From contig CAAGGL010000010.1 in NCBI GenBank assembly GCA_900769405.1, forward strand, positions 124,001 to 188,000: DNA of 64,000 nucleotides, given 5' to 3'. The position numbers and the translations under genes are program-made. This document shows positions 16,563 through 25,199 of this stretch, one piece after another. How positions within the stretch are numbered: the stretch's first letter is position 1; each line of letters opens with the position of its first letter. Source of the stretch: an uncultured Alistipes sp. GTDB taxonomy: Bacteria > Bacteroidota > Bacteroidia > Bacteroidales > Rikenellaceae. The notes under the pieces are model-generated. The model saw only the letters and a program-made list of their open reading frames with translations, ran no database searches and was not told the DNA's origin.

Positions 16563-17081
16563 ATGGCAAATACTAATGTAAAGAAAGTAAGAACCAGCGA
16601 TTTGGAGTTGAAGGATCGTTTGGTAAGCATCCAGCGCGTAACGAAGGTGACCAAGGGTGGTCGTACTTTCAGCTTCTCGGCTATCGTAGTAGTAGGTAAC
16701 GAGAACGGCGTTGTAGGCTACGGTCTTGGTAAGGCAAGCGAGGTTCAGGCAGCTATCGCAAAGGGCGTAGAGGATGCAAAGAAGAACCTGGTAAATGTAC
16801 CCATCATCAACGGCACTATTCCTCACAAGCAGGAGATGCGTTTCGGTGGCTCGGAGGTTATGATCCGTCCGGCAGCTCCCGGTACCGGTATCATCGCCGG
16901 TGGTGCAATGCGTGCAGTGTTGGAGTCGGTAGGTGTAAAGAACGTGTTGGCAAAGAGCAAGGGTTCGTCGAACCCCCACAACTTGGTAAAGGCAACCGTA
17001 AATGCACTGTTGGAGCTTCGTGACGCATACAGCGTAGCACAGGTTCGCGGTATCTCGATGAAAAAGGTGTTTAACGGTTAA
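16563..17081 (+). CDS. rpsE: 30S ribosomal protein S5 (uS5)
   Basis: Decoding-fidelity protein at the mRNA entry site. It is 172 residues with the double-stranded RNA-binding-like N-terminal domain (GGRTFSFSAIVVVGNENG, GYGLGKASEV) and the C-terminal S5 domain (GGSEVMIRPAAPGTGIIAGG). The usual spc neighbours lie on either side. Confidence 0.98.
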   Translation: MANTNVKKVRTSDLELKDRLVSIQRVTKVTKGGRTFSFSAIVVVGNENGVVGYGLGKASEVQAAIAKGVEDAKKNLVNVPIINGTIPHKQEMRFGGSEVMIRPAAPGTGIIAGGAMRAVLESVGVKNVLAKSKGSSNPHNLVKATVNALLELRDAYSVAQVRGISMKKVFNG

Positions 17082-17096
17082 TCTGACTGAGAAACT

Positions 17097-17279
17097 ATGG
17101 CAAAATTGAAGATCACTCAGGTTCGCAGCCAGATCGGTTGTTCGGACATTCAGCGCAAGAACCTTGCAGCACTCGGTTTGCGCAAAATCAATCAGACCGT
17201 AGAGCACAGCGACTCGGCTATCATTATGGGTATGTTGGAGCGCGTTAAGCACTTGGTCAAGGTCGAAGAAGTTAAGTAA
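17097..17279 (+). CDS. rpmD: 50S ribosomal protein L30 (uL30)
   Basis: 60-residue large-subunit protein. AKLKITQVRSQIGCSDIQRK and the TVEHSDSAIIMGMLERVKHLVK segment fit the family. It lies 15 bp after rpsE and 23 bp before rplO. Confidence 0.96.
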   Translation: MAKLKITQVRSQIGCSDIQRKNLAALGLRKINQTVEHSDSAIIMGMLERVKHLVKVEEVK

Positions 17280-17302
17280 GAATTAAAAAAGATTTTACGA
17301 AT

Positions 17303-17749
17303 ATGAATCTTAATGAATTGAAACCCGCAAAGGGTGCGACCCACCACGAGAAGCGTATCGGTCGCGGCCAGGGTTCGGGTCACGGCGGCACCTCGACACG
17401 TGGTCACAAGGGTGCACAGTCGCGTTCGGGTTACTCGCGTAAGTTGGGCTTCGAGGGCGGTCAGATGCCTTTGCAGCGTCGCTTGCCTAAGTTCGGTTTC
17501 ACGAACTTGAAGCGCGTAGAGTTCAAGGCAATCAACTTGTCGGTAATCGAGGAGTTGGCTGAGAAGAAGAACCTCACCGCAATCAGCGTAGCAACTTTGA
17601 TCGAGGCTGGTTTCGTATCGGCTAACGATAAGGTTAAGATCTTGGGTAACGGTACTGTTACTAAGGCTTTGACAGTAAGCGCACACGCTTTCTCGAAGAG
17701 CGCCGTAGCAGCAATCGAGGCTCAGGGCGGTTCGGTTGCGAAGCTCTAA
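17303..17749 (+). CDS. rplO: 50S ribosomal protein L15 (uL15)
   Basis: Late-assembly core protein. It is 148 residues. MNLNELKPAKGATHHEKR, the Gly-rich extension GRGQGSGHGGTSTRGHKG and FEGGQMPLQRRLPKFGF are diagnostic. secY follows after 29 bp. Confidence 0.98.
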   Translation: MNLNELKPAKGATHHEKRIGRGQGSGHGGTSTRGHKGAQSRSGYSRKLGFEGGQMPLQRRLPKFGFTNLKRVEFKAINLSVIEELAEKKNLTAISVATLIEAGFVSANDKVKILGNGTVTKALTVSAHAFSKSAVAAIEAQGGSVAKL

Positions 17750-17778
17750 TTTAGACACACAATTAAACTCGCACCGTT

Positions 17779-19158
17779 ATGAAAGAATTACTCATATTTC
17801 TTGGAATCATCGCACTGGTAGCAGCCGGTTTGATGTTTAACAAGAAGTTTGTCGAGACTGTCAAGAACATCTGGAAGATCGAGGATCTGCGTAAGCGTAT
17901 CATCTATACGCTGGCACTTCTGCTGATCTACCGCCTTGGCAGCTTCGTGGTGATCCCCGGTATCAACCCCAACGCGTTGGGCGCAGGTTCGGGTATTGCT
18001 GACCAGGTAGAGGGTAACGGCCTTTTGGGTCTGTTGAATATCTTCACCGGTGGTGCATTCAGCAATGCTTCGGTTCTGGCTCTCGGTGTTATGCCCTACA
18101 TCACCGCATCGATTGTCATTCAGTTGATGGGTATGGTCGTTCCCTACTTCCAGAAGATGCAGAAGGAGGGTGAGAGCGGCCGCCGTAAGCTCAACCAGTG
18201 GACTCGTTTCTTGACGATCGCTGTGTTGATGTTGCAGGGTCCCACCTACGTTGCCAATCTCTATCGACAGGTACCCGAATCGTTCGTATACGGTAACACC
18301 TTCCAGTTCGTAGCATTTGCAACTCTGGTTCTGATCGCCGGCACCATGTTCATCATGTGGTTGGGTGAGAAGATCACCGATCGCGGTATCGGTAACGGCG
18401 TTTCGCTGATCATTATGGTCGGTATCGTAGCCCGTCTGCCCCACGCGCTGATCGCAGAGTTCAATACCCGTTTCACGGAGGCTACGGGTGGTATGATTAT
18501 GTTGATCGTCGAGTTGGTTCTGCTCTTCCTCGTATTTATGGCAACCATTGCACTGGTTCAGGCTACACGCCGTATCCCCGTGCAGTATGCTAAGCGTATC
18601 GTAGGTAACAAGCAGTACGGCGGTGTACGTCAGTACATTCCGTTGAAGATCAACGCAGCAAACGTAATGCCTATCATCTTCGCTCAGGCGTTGATGTTCG
18701 TTCCGATGCTGTTTGTTAAGGTCGCTCCCAACTTCGCAGCTGCATTCGCATACCAGGGATTCTGGTACAACTTCACCTTTGCAGTGCTGGTAATCGCATT
18801 TACCTATTTCTATACTGCAATCGTAGTTAATCCCGCAATGATGGCAGAAGATATGAAGCGCAACGGTGGCTTCATCCCCGGCGTTAAGCCCGGTAAGAAG
18901 ACCGTTGAGTATATCGACACCATTATGACGAGAATCACCCTTCCCGGTTCGATCTTCTTGGCTCTGGTGGCAATTATGCCCGCCTTGGCTATGAAGCTCT
19001 TGAACATCAACCAGGAGTTCGCTTACTTCTACGGCGGTACATCGTTGTTGATTATGGTAGGTGTGATCCTCGACACTCTCAAGCAGATCGAGAGCCAGTT
19101 GTTGATGCGTCGTTACGACGGTCTGATGAAGACCGGCCGAATCCAGGGTCGCAACTAA
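17779..19158 (+). CDS. secY: Preprotein translocase subunit SecY
   Basis: Channel-forming subunit of the Sec translocon in the inner membrane. From ATG 17779 it is 459 residues. The family core begins at KNIWKIEDLRKRIIYTL, with ten membrane segments, the plug region after VIPGINP and the cytoplasmic loop around VQYAKRIVGNKQYGG. The first 18 residues (LLIFLGIIALVAAGLMF) form an extra hydrophobic segment ahead of the usual N-terminus. An alternative ATG at 17833 (MFNKKFVETVKN) would give a standard-length protein of 441. I keep the longer start because the added stretch has normal codon choice, but this is unresolved. Confidence 0.95.
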   Translation: MKELLIFLGIIALVAAGLMFNKKFVETVKNIWKIEDLRKRIIYTLALLLIYRLGSFVVIPGINPNALGAGSGIADQVEGNGLLGLLNIFTGGAFSNASVLALGVMPYITASIVIQLMGMVVPYFQKMQKEGESGRRKLNQWTRFLTIAVLMLQGPTYVANLYRQVPESFVYGNTFQFVAFATLVLIAGTMFIMWLGEKITDRGIGNGVSLIIMVGIVARLPHALIAEFNTRFTEATGGMIMLIVELVLLFLVFMATIALVQATRRIPVQYAKRIVGNKQYGGVRQYIPLKINAANVMPIIFAQALMFVPMLFVKVAPNFAAAFAYQGFWYNFTFAVLVIAFTYFYTAIVVNPAMMAEDMKRNGGFIPGVKPGKKTVEYIDTIMTRITLPGSIFLALVAIMPALAMKLLNINQEFAYFYGGTSLLIMVGVILDTLKQIESQLLMRRYDGLMKTGRIQGRN

Positions 19159-19192
19159 GCTCCAAACAAAGAGTTCTTGAAGTAAGGAAACG

Positions 19193-19966
19193 ATGATTTA
19201 CCTTAAATCAGAGGAAGAGATAGAGCTGCTCCGCGAGAATAACCTTCTTGTGAGTGCAACGCTGGCCGAGGTGGGTCGCCACATCGCGCCGGGTGTTACC
19301 ACAAAGGAACTTGATCGCATCGCCGAGGAGTTTATCCGTTCTCACGGAGCAGTTCCTGCTTTCCTCGGGTACAACGGTTACCCCGCAACACTCTGTGTGT
19401 CGGTTAACGAAAACGTTGTACACGGTATCCCGTCGGATTACGCCCTCCGCGAGGGCGACATCGTATCGGTAGATTGCGGTACGTTTATGAAGGGGTTTGT
19501 TGGTGATTCCGCATATACGTTTGCGGTGGGAGAGATCGCTCCCGAAGTCCAATCATTGCTGGACACAACCAAAGAAGCTCTTTATAAGGGTACCGAGCAG
19601 GCTCGTCCGGGCAATCGCGTAGGCGACATCTCGGCAGCCGTGCAGTACTGCGCCGAAACAGCCGGTTACTCGGTAGTGCGTGAACTGGTTGGCCACGGAC
19701 TCGGTCGAAAAATGCACGAAGACCCCGAAGTCCCCAACTATGGCGCACGAGGCAGAGGCCCCCTGCTCAAAGCAGGTATGGTAATCTGTATCGAACCGAT
19801 GATTAACCTGGGTACAAAGCAGGTCGTATTCGAGCGTGACGGTTGGACCGTCCGCACTCGTGACCGCAAGCCGTCGGCACACTTCGAGTTTGCCGTGGCA
19901 ATAACCAAAGATGGCCCCGACGTACTTACCGATTTTAGTGTAATCGAACAAGCACTTAAAAAGTAA
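19193..19966 (+). CDS. map: Type I methionine aminopeptidase
   Basis: Removes the initiator methionine from nascent proteins. It is 257 residues. The metal-binding set is visible: Asp in SVDCGTFMKGFVGDSAYTF (two Asp), His in VGHGLGRKMHEDP, Glu in ICIEPM and Glu in HFEFAVAITKDG. It lies between secY and infA, the usual spc-alpha junction in this phylum, 9 bp before infA. Confidence 0.97.
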   Translation: MIYLKSEEEIELLRENNLLVSATLAEVGRHIAPGVTTKELDRIAEEFIRSHGAVPAFLGYNGYPATLCVSVNENVVHGIPSDYALREGDIVSVDCGTFMKGFVGDSAYTFAVGEIAPEVQSLLDTTKEALYKGTEQARPGNRVGDISAAVQYCAETAGYSVVRELVGHGLGRKMHEDPEVPNYGARGRGPLLKAGMVICIEPMINLGTKQVVFERDGWTVRTRDRKPSAHFEFAVAITKDGPDVLTDFSVIEQALKK

Positions 19967-19975
19967 AAAGACTCT

Positions 19976-20194
19976 ATGGCAAAACAGACTGCTATTGAAA
20001 GGGACGGCTCGGTAATCGAGGCATTGTCGAATGCAATGTTCCGTGTCGAGTTGGATAACGGTCACGTTATCACAGCCCACATCTCAGGCAAGATGCGACA
20101 GCACTATATCAAAATCCTGCCGGGAGATAAAGTAAAAGTGGAAATGACCCCGTACGATTTGAGTAAGGGTCGTATATCCTTTAGGTACAAATAA
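19976..20194 (+). CDS. infA: Translation initiation factor IF-1
   Basis: 72-residue single OB-fold factor that occupies the 30S A site during initiation. AKQTAIERDGSVIEALSNAM and the ending SKGRISFRYK match the family exactly in length. It is followed by rpmJ after 17 bp. Confidence 0.97.
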   Translation: MAKQTAIERDGSVIEALSNAMFRVELDNGHVITAHISGKMRQHYIKILPGDKVKVEMTPYDLSKGRISFRYK

Positions 20195-20211
20195 TCAAAG
20201 ATTGCTGAAAA

Positions 20212-20328
20212 ATGAAAGTCAAGGCATCAATCAAAAAGAGAAGCGAGGATTGCAAGATCGTTAAGCGTAAGGGTAAGCTCTACGTGATCTGCAAGAAGAA
20301 TCCTAAATTCAAAATGCGCCAAGGGTAA
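20212..20328 (+). CDS. rpmJ: 50S ribosomal protein L36 (bL36)
   Basis: A 38-codon gene: MKVKASIKKRSEDCKIVKR at the start and KNPKFKMRQG at the end. Canonical zinc-type L36 uses Cys11, Cys14, Cys27 and a His near position 33. Here position 11 is Ser and 33 is Phe while Cys14 and Cys27 remain, so zinc binding is probably lost but half the ligand set persists. It is flanked by infA and rpsM, the standard position for this gene. Confidence 0.96.
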   Translation: MKVKASIKKRSEDCKIVKRKGKLYVICKKNPKFKMRQG

Positions 20329-20362
20329 TGTTTGAACCAATTAAAAACGAAAAAAGAAATTT

Positions 20363-20743
20363 ATGGCACGTATAGTCGGTGTAGATTTACCAAAAAATAA
20401 GAGAGGCGAGATCGGTCTGACCTATATCTACGGTATCGGTCGCAGCACCGCTCGCAAGATTCTCGACGAGGCAGGCATCAGCTATGACCTCAAAGTACAG
20501 GATTGGACAGATGATCAGGTCGGTGCAATCCGTAACATCATCGCAACGAGCGGTATCAAGGTTGAAGGCGAGTGCCGTTCGATCGTACAGCTCAACATCA
20601 AACGACTGATGGATATCGGTTGCTACCGTGGTATCCGTCATCGTCTGGGTCTGCCTGTTCGCGGTCAGAGCACCAAGAACAACGCACGTACCCGTAAGGG
20701 CAAGAAGAAGACTGTCGCTAACAAGAAAAAGGCAACTAAGTAA
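20363..20743 (+). CDS. rpsM: 30S ribosomal protein S13 (uS13)
   Basis: Head protein bridging to the large subunit. It is 126 residues. ARIVGVDLPKNKRGEIGLTY, the helix-two-turn-helix around TYIYGIGRSTARKIL, and the RGIRHRLGLPVRGQSTKNNA tail are diagnostic. It leads the alpha segment with rpsK 12 bp behind. Confidence 0.98.
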   Translation: MARIVGVDLPKNKRGEIGLTYIYGIGRSTARKILDEAGISYDLKVQDWTDDQVGAIRNIIATSGIKVEGECRSIVQLNIKRLMDIGCYRGIRHRLGLPVRGQSTKNNARTRKGKKKTVANKKKATK

Positions 20744-20755
20744 TTTTAGAGAGTT

Positions 20756-21145
20756 ATGGCAAAAAAGACTGGAACAGTTAAGAAGAAGGTCGTTAAGGTT
20801 GGCGCACTGGGCGCAGCTTACGTTCACTCGACTTTCAACAACGTGATTGTAACCCTCACCAACGAAGTAGGCGAAGTTATCAGCTGGTCGTCGGCTGGTA
20901 AGATGGGTTTCCGCGGTTCGAAGAAGAATACTCCCTATGCAGCTCAGACAGCCGCTGCGGATTGCGCAAAGGTTGCTTATGACTTGGGTCTGCGTAAAGT
21001 TAAGGTTTATGTAAAGGGTCCCGGTGCAGGTCGTGAGTCGGCTATCCGTACCATCCACGGTGCCGGTATCGAGGTTATGGAGATCATCGACGTTACTCCG
21101 CTGCCTCACAACGGCTGCCGCCCGCCCAACCGTCGTCGTGTCTAA
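20756..21145 (+). CDS. rpsK: 30S ribosomal protein S11 (uS11)
   Basis: Platform protein near the E site. It is 129 residues. HSTFNNVIVTLTNEVGEV and the C-terminal PLPHNGCRPPNRRRV, the segment whose Asn is isomerised in E. coli, are intact. An 80-bp A-rich gap precedes rpsD. Confidence 0.98.
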   Translation: MAKKTGTVKKKVVKVGALGAAYVHSTFNNVIVTLTNEVGEVISWSSAGKMGFRGSKKNTPYAAQTAAADCAKVAYDLGLRKVKVYVKGPGAGRESAIRTIHGAGIEVMEIIDVTPLPHNGCRPPNRRRV

Positions 21146-21225
21146 TTCATAGCACGCCCACGAATTAAGCGAAAAGCATAAACTAACAACAGACAAAAAT
21201 CAACGAAAGTAAAAAGTAAAAAACA

Positions 21226-21834
21226 ATGGCAAGATATATTGGCCCTAAAAGCAAAATCGCCCGTAAATTTGGCGAAGCTATTTACGGAACGGATAGAGTC
21301 CTTGAAAAGAAGAACTATCCTCCCGGACAGCACGGTCTTGCTCGCAAGCGTAAGAAGACCTCGGAGTACGGTATTCAGCTGAGCGAAAAGCAGAAGGCAA
21401 AGTGCACCTATGGCGTATTGGAGAAGCAGTTCGTACGTACCTACCAGAACGCAGCACGTTTGGAGGGTATCACCGGTGAGAACCTGCTGAAACTGTTGGA
21501 GTGCCGCCTCGACAACGTAGTTTACCGTCTGGGTATCGCTCCCACCCGTGCAGCAGCACGTCAGTTGGTGAGCCACCGTCACATCTGTGTAAACGGTAAC
21601 GTGGTGAACATTCCTTCGTACAGCCTGCGTGCAGGTGATGTGGTTGCTGTTCGAGAGAAGTCGAAGAGCTTGGAGGTAATTACCGAGTCTTTGGCTGGTG
21701 GTCGCAAGAGCCGCTACTCTTGGTTGGAGTGGGATGACGCTTCGATGTCGGGTAAGTTCCTTCAGAAGCCCGAGCGCGAGGAGATTCCTGAGAACATCAA
21801 GGAGCAGCTGATCGTCGATCTGTACTCGAAATAG
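21226..21834 (+). CDS. rpsD: 30S ribosomal protein S4 (uS4)
   Basis: 16S 5'-domain assembly initiator. It is 202 residues. ARYIGPKSKIARKFGE, the S4 RNA-binding domain around TRAAARQLVSHRHICVNG and the ending EQLIVDLYSK are present. No N-terminal Cys cluster, so it is the zinc-free type. In E. coli S4 regulates this operon; no matching pseudoknot was identified by eye. Confidence 0.98.
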   Translation: MARYIGPKSKIARKFGEAIYGTDRVLEKKNYPPGQHGLARKRKKTSEYGIQLSEKQKAKCTYGVLEKQFVRTYQNAARLEGITGENLLKLLECRLDNVVYRLGIAPTRAAARQLVSHRHICVNGNVVNIPSYSLRAGDVVAVREKSKSLEVITESLAGGRKSRYSWLEWDDASMSGKFLQKPEREEIPENIKEQLIVDLYSK

Positions 21835-21856
21835 TAACTAAAACCGAATAAAAATT

Positions 21857-22849
21857 ATGGCAATTTTAGCATTCCAAAAGCCTGAAAAGGTGATTATGCT
21901 CGAATCTACCTCTAACTTCGGAAAGTTTGAGTTCCGTCCGTTGGAGCCCGGATTCGGTATGACCATCGGTAACGCTTTGCGTCGTATTCTTCTCTCTTCG
22001 TTGGAGGGTTATGCAATCACGACTGTAAAGGTAGCCGGTGTCGATCACGAGTTTGCCGCTATCCCCGGTGTGATGGAGGGAATGATTGATGTAATCCTGA
22101 AATTGAAGCAGGTACGTTTCGTTCGTACCGTTGACAACACCGACTTCGAGAAGGTGTCGATCAACGTAGCGGGCGTAACCGAGCTGACCGCAGGTTATAT
22201 CTCGAACTTCCTTTCGTTCTTCAAAGTGTTGAATCCCGATCTGGTGATCTGCCGTCTGTCGCCCGGAACGAAGATGCAGATCGATCTGACGATCGGTAAA
22301 GGCCGCGGTTATGTTCCCGCCGACGAGAACCGTCCTGAGGACGCCGAGTTCGGACTGTTGCCTATCGATTCGATCCACACACCGATCAAAAACGTCAAGT
22401 ATTCTATCGAGAACTACCGTGTCGAGCAGAAGACTGACTACGAGAAACTGAATTTGGAGATTACTACCGACGGTTCGATCCACCCGAAAGAGGCTCTGAA
22501 AGAGGCAGCAAAGATTCTGATTCAGCACTTTATGCTGTTCTCGGACGAGAAGATTACCCTCAATATGGAGGAGAACGGTGGCGCCGAGGAGTTTGACGAG
22601 GATGTACTGCATATGCGTCAACTCTTGAAGACCAAGTTGCTTGATCTAGATCTGAGCGTTCGCGCTCTGAACTGCTTGAAGGCAGCTGAGGTTGATACCG
22701 TAGGTGACCTGGTACGTTACAACCGTAACGACCTGCTCAAATTCCGTAACTTCGGTAAGAAGTCGCTGACTGAGTTGGACGACCTGCTGGCATCGCTCAA
22801 TCTCCACTTCGGAATGGACGTATCTATCTACAAACTTGATAAAGATTAA
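21857..22849 (+). CDS. rpoA: RNA polymerase alpha subunit
   Basis: Assembles the core enzyme and binds upstream promoter DNA and activators. It is 330 residues: N-terminal dimerisation domain (SNFGKFEFRPLEPGFGMTIG, RRILLSSLEGYAI) to about residue 230, a linker rich in Glu, and the C-terminal DNA-binding domain with LDLSVRALNCLKAAEVDTVG and RNFGKKSLTELDDLL. rplQ begins 4 bp downstream. Confidence 0.98.
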   Translation: MAILAFQKPEKVIMLESTSNFGKFEFRPLEPGFGMTIGNALRRILLSSLEGYAITTVKVAGVDHEFAAIPGVMEGMIDVILKLKQVRFVRTVDNTDFEKVSINVAGVTELTAGYISNFLSFFKVLNPDLVICRLSPGTKMQIDLTIGKGRGYVPADENRPEDAEFGLLPIDSIHTPIKNVKYSIENYRVEQKTDYEKLNLEITTDGSIHPKEALKEAAKILIQHFMLFSDEKITLNMEENGGAEEFDEDVLHMRQLLKTKLLDLDLSVRALNCLKAAEVDTVGDLVRYNRNDLLKFRNFGKKSLTELDDLLASLNLHFGMDVSIYKLDKD

Positions 22850-22853
22850 TTAA

Positions 22854-23417
22854 ATGAGACACAATAAGAATTTCAATCACCTTGGCAGACAGAGCAGCCA
22901 CCGTAAGGCCCTGATGTCGAATATGGCATCGTCGCTGATTCTGCACAAGCGTATCGAGACAACTGTTGCAAAGGCTAAGGCATTGCGTCAGTTCGTTGAG
23001 CCTCTGGTAACTCGTGCAAAGGAGGATACCACTCACTCGCGTCGTGTAGTATTCAGCTACTTGAAGCAGAAGGAGGCAGTTACCGAGTTGTTCCGCACTA
23101 TCGCTCCCAAGATCGCAGAGCGTCCGGGCGGTTACACCCGTATTTTGAAGACCGGTTTCCGTTTGGGTGATGCTGCTGATATGTGCATCATCGAGTTCGT
23201 TGACTTCAACGAGGCTTACACTACCGGTGTAGTATCGACCGAGGCTAAGCCCAAGACTCGCCGTTCGCGCAAGCCCGCAGCTAAGAAGACCGACGCTGTT
23301 GAGGACGCTACCGTAGTTAAGGCAGCTCCCAAGGCTAAGCCCGCTGCACAGAAGGCTGTGAAGAACACCGGTGCAAAGGTTGCTGCAACCAAGACCAACG
23401 TAGGTAAGAAGATGTAA
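22854..23417 (+). CDS. rplQ: 50S ribosomal protein L17 (bL17) with extended C-terminus
   Basis: Tunnel-exit region protein. It is 187 residues. The first 115 or so are the standard domain (MRHNKNFNHLGRQSSHRKAL, TTVAKAKALRQFVEPLV). The last 70 form a low-complexity Ala/Lys/Pro/Val tail longer than in proteobacteria, probably disordered and RNA-binding. It is the final gene of the supercluster, closed by an intrinsic terminator 20 bp downstream. Confidence 0.97.
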   Translation: MRHNKNFNHLGRQSSHRKALMSNMASSLILHKRIETTVAKAKALRQFVEPLVTRAKEDTTHSRRVVFSYLKQKEAVTELFRTIAPKIAERPGGYTRILKTGFRLGDAADMCIIEFVDFNEAYTTGVVSTEAKPKTRRSRKPAAKKTDAVEDATVVKAAPKAKPAAQKAVKNTGAKVAATKTNVGKKM

Positions 23418-23437
23418 TTTTACATAATTACCGTTCG

Positions 23438-23475
23438 AAAGGCGTTCTCTTCGGAGAGCGCCTTTTGTTTTTTTT
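23438..23475 (+). terminator. Terminator of the ribosomal supercluster
   Basis: Stem AAAGGCGTTCTC (23438-23449) pairs with GAGAGCGCCTTT (23454-23465, one G-U) across a TTCG-type tetraloop and is followed by T, G and nine Ts. A strong rho-independent terminator for rplQ. Confidence 0.92.
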
Positions 23476-23525
23476 TGTTCGGAGTCGCCTTTTGTTTTTG
23501 CGCGTGAGGGAGAGTTGCGGGGCGG

Positions 23526-24734
23526 TCAATACTCCAAAACCGCCATCGGGTAACGGGCGTAGCGCGGCATCGGGTAGCCGACGGGAGCGTCGATGTACGA
23601 GGGGTCGCAGATGGTGAAACGGCGCCCGCGATGGGTGATGAATACACCTGCGACGTTGTCCGAGAACTCGACGCCACAAGCGACGTGCCCGACCGATTCG
23701 ATGCGCGTATCGATTTGATAATCAACTAAGACCGTTTGCAGACCGAGCAGTTCGTCAATCAGCCACGAGTAGATCAGCGTGCGATCCTTGCAGTTGTTGC
23801 GACCGTAGTAGAGCGACTCCTCGACGGTCATCTGTTTGTGCCGCCCAAAGAGATCGCTGTCGCTCGTGAACTCGAATCCGTGCTGCACCAATCCGAGCAG
23901 AAACTGCGCTGCATCGAGTTGCGACATCTGCGCAATGTGGCGCGCGAGAATCGGCAGGAGCGTGTCGCAGAGCGCCGCGGGGATCTCGGCACGGTGGAAG
24001 GGAGCCTTCTCGGTCGTGGGATATTGGCGCATCAGCTCGATTCGCGCTCTCGAAATCGGAACCGCCACCGCCTCACCAAGATATCTGCTCCACAGCGGCA
24101 GGGCGATTGTGGTCGTGTGTGGCGAGTCGAACCCTGCCCCAATCTCGATCGAGAGCGGTCGTCGAGGCGAGGTATCGGGCGGAGCTATCGGAACGTAACC
24201 CTCTGGTGCAGAGCCATATTCAAAGATATAGAAACGCTGCTCGCCGATATGAATGTAGCCGCGCTCGTAGATCGTGTCGTCGAAGGGCAGCAACATCACC
24301 AACCGCTCGCCCTGCTGCGCGGCGCGGGCGTCGAATCCCATACGTTCGAGCAGGAAGATCTGCAACGCGATCCGTTCGTCGCTCATCGTGTCGGGGAGGG
24401 CTCCCTCGCTCACCGCGCGCACAAGCAGATAACGACACCAATCGCACGCGCGCCGCGAGGTGCAGTAGGCATCGAGTTGCGCGATGAGAGGATCGGAGTT
24501 GGCGCGTAACATATTGTTGCGTAGCTGTTTGTAGTGGTCAGCGTCGCACTTCTCCAACCGACCGAGCAGGGCGTTGGGAAGTTGCAAACGGAGCGTGTCG
24601 CCTAAGAAAACGATAGTCTGCGCAACCGTCTTCGGCTGTCGTTTTTGTTGCTCGACCCTGGTGCCGTGAGCCAAAACGCAGGCTCCGACCACCGCCACAA
24701 AGAGGGAGATATGTATCCAAATGTAACGTTTCAT
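23526..24734 (-). CDS. Secreted transglutaminase-like protein
   Basis: 402 residues from ATG 24734 (MKRYIWIHISLFVAVVGAC). Longer upstream readings add implausible sequence. The N-terminus is a hydrophobic signal or anchor; Cys19 could be a lipobox Cys. The C-terminal third has a transglutaminase/papain-like triad: Cys315 in GRNNCKDR, His350 in VGHVACGV and Asp377 in CDPSYIDAPVG. The same layout, with C(E/K)DR, GHVA and CDPTYI, is known from uncharacterised Bacteroidetes envelope proteins. Residues 30-290 have no fold I can name. The substrate is unknown; protease, amidase or cross-linking activity are all possible. It converges on rplQ and has no operon partner. Confidence 0.75.
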   Translation of the reverse strand: MKRYIWIHISLFVAVVGACVLAHGTRVEQQKRQPKTVAQTIVFLGDTLRLQLPNALLGRLEKCDADHYKQLRNNMLRANSDPLIAQLDAYCTSRRACDWCRYLLVRAVSEGALPDTMSDERIALQIFLLERMGFDARAAQQGERLVMLLPFDDTIYERGYIHIGEQRFYIFEYGSAPEGYVPIAPPDTSPRRPLSIEIGAGFDSPHTTTIALPLWSRYLGEAVAVPISRARIELMRQYPTTEKAPFHRAEIPAALCDTLLPILARHIAQMSQLDAAQFLLGLVQHGFEFTSDSDLFGRHKQMTVEESLYYGRNNCKDRTLIYSWLIDELLGLQTVLVDYQIDTRIESVGHVACGVEFSDNVAGVFITHRGRRFTICDPSYIDAPVGYPMPRYARYPMAVLEY

Positions 24735-24983
24735 ATCGTCGAATCTTGAAGTCCGACGCTGAAAGTACAAATTTCGCACCGCGAAATAGCGCAAACGGAC
24801 ACCCGTACCGAACTGCCTCGTACCGTGCAGTTTGGAGCGAATTTTGCAGATCGCAGATCGTGACCAATCATCGTCCCGCCACAAAACGCTGACCCATAGA
24901 AACGGCATTTAGACCGCTCGGCGAGTAAAAATTTTTCGATTGGCGCATAGCGTTATAGCGCGCGTTATTATATATATGTGTGG

Positions 24984-25012
24984 GGGTTGTGCTTTCGGGC
25001 GCAACCCTTTTT
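24984..25012 (+). terminator. Orphan intrinsic terminator with no gene upstream
   Basis: GGGTTGTGC (24984-24992) pairs with GCGCAACCC (24999-25007, one G-U) and is followed by five Ts. On the plus strand the nearest upstream gene is on the opposite strand, so this hairpin may end a small or antisense RNA starting inside 24735-24980, or insulate the tRNA operon. Confidence 0.65.
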
Positions 25013-25110
25013 CGTTACGGAAAACGGCTAAGGGATAGGCCCAAACCAGAAAAAATCACTAAAAAATGCAAAAAAACGCTCAATGTGTTTTTTTATTTGC
25101 AAAACTATTC

Positions 25111-25118
25111 TACCTTTG
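25111..25118 (+). promoter_or_regulatory. Upstream promoter box of the tRNA-tuf operon (P1)
   Basis: TACCTTTG, a perfect -7 box. The -33 position holds TTTT rather than TTTG, so this is weaker than the box at 25224. Confidence 0.5.
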
Positions 25119-25199
25119 TGCCCGATTTCCCTCATTATCGCGGAGATCGTAAGTTCTTTGAGAAGAATTAGTCGCGGAACAAAAAAATATTCCCAAAAA

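Noticed and set aside
24980..25171. 63-codon plus-strand frame over the orphan terminator
   Set aside because: It begins inside the terminator stem and lacks coding character; the hairpin is the better explanation.
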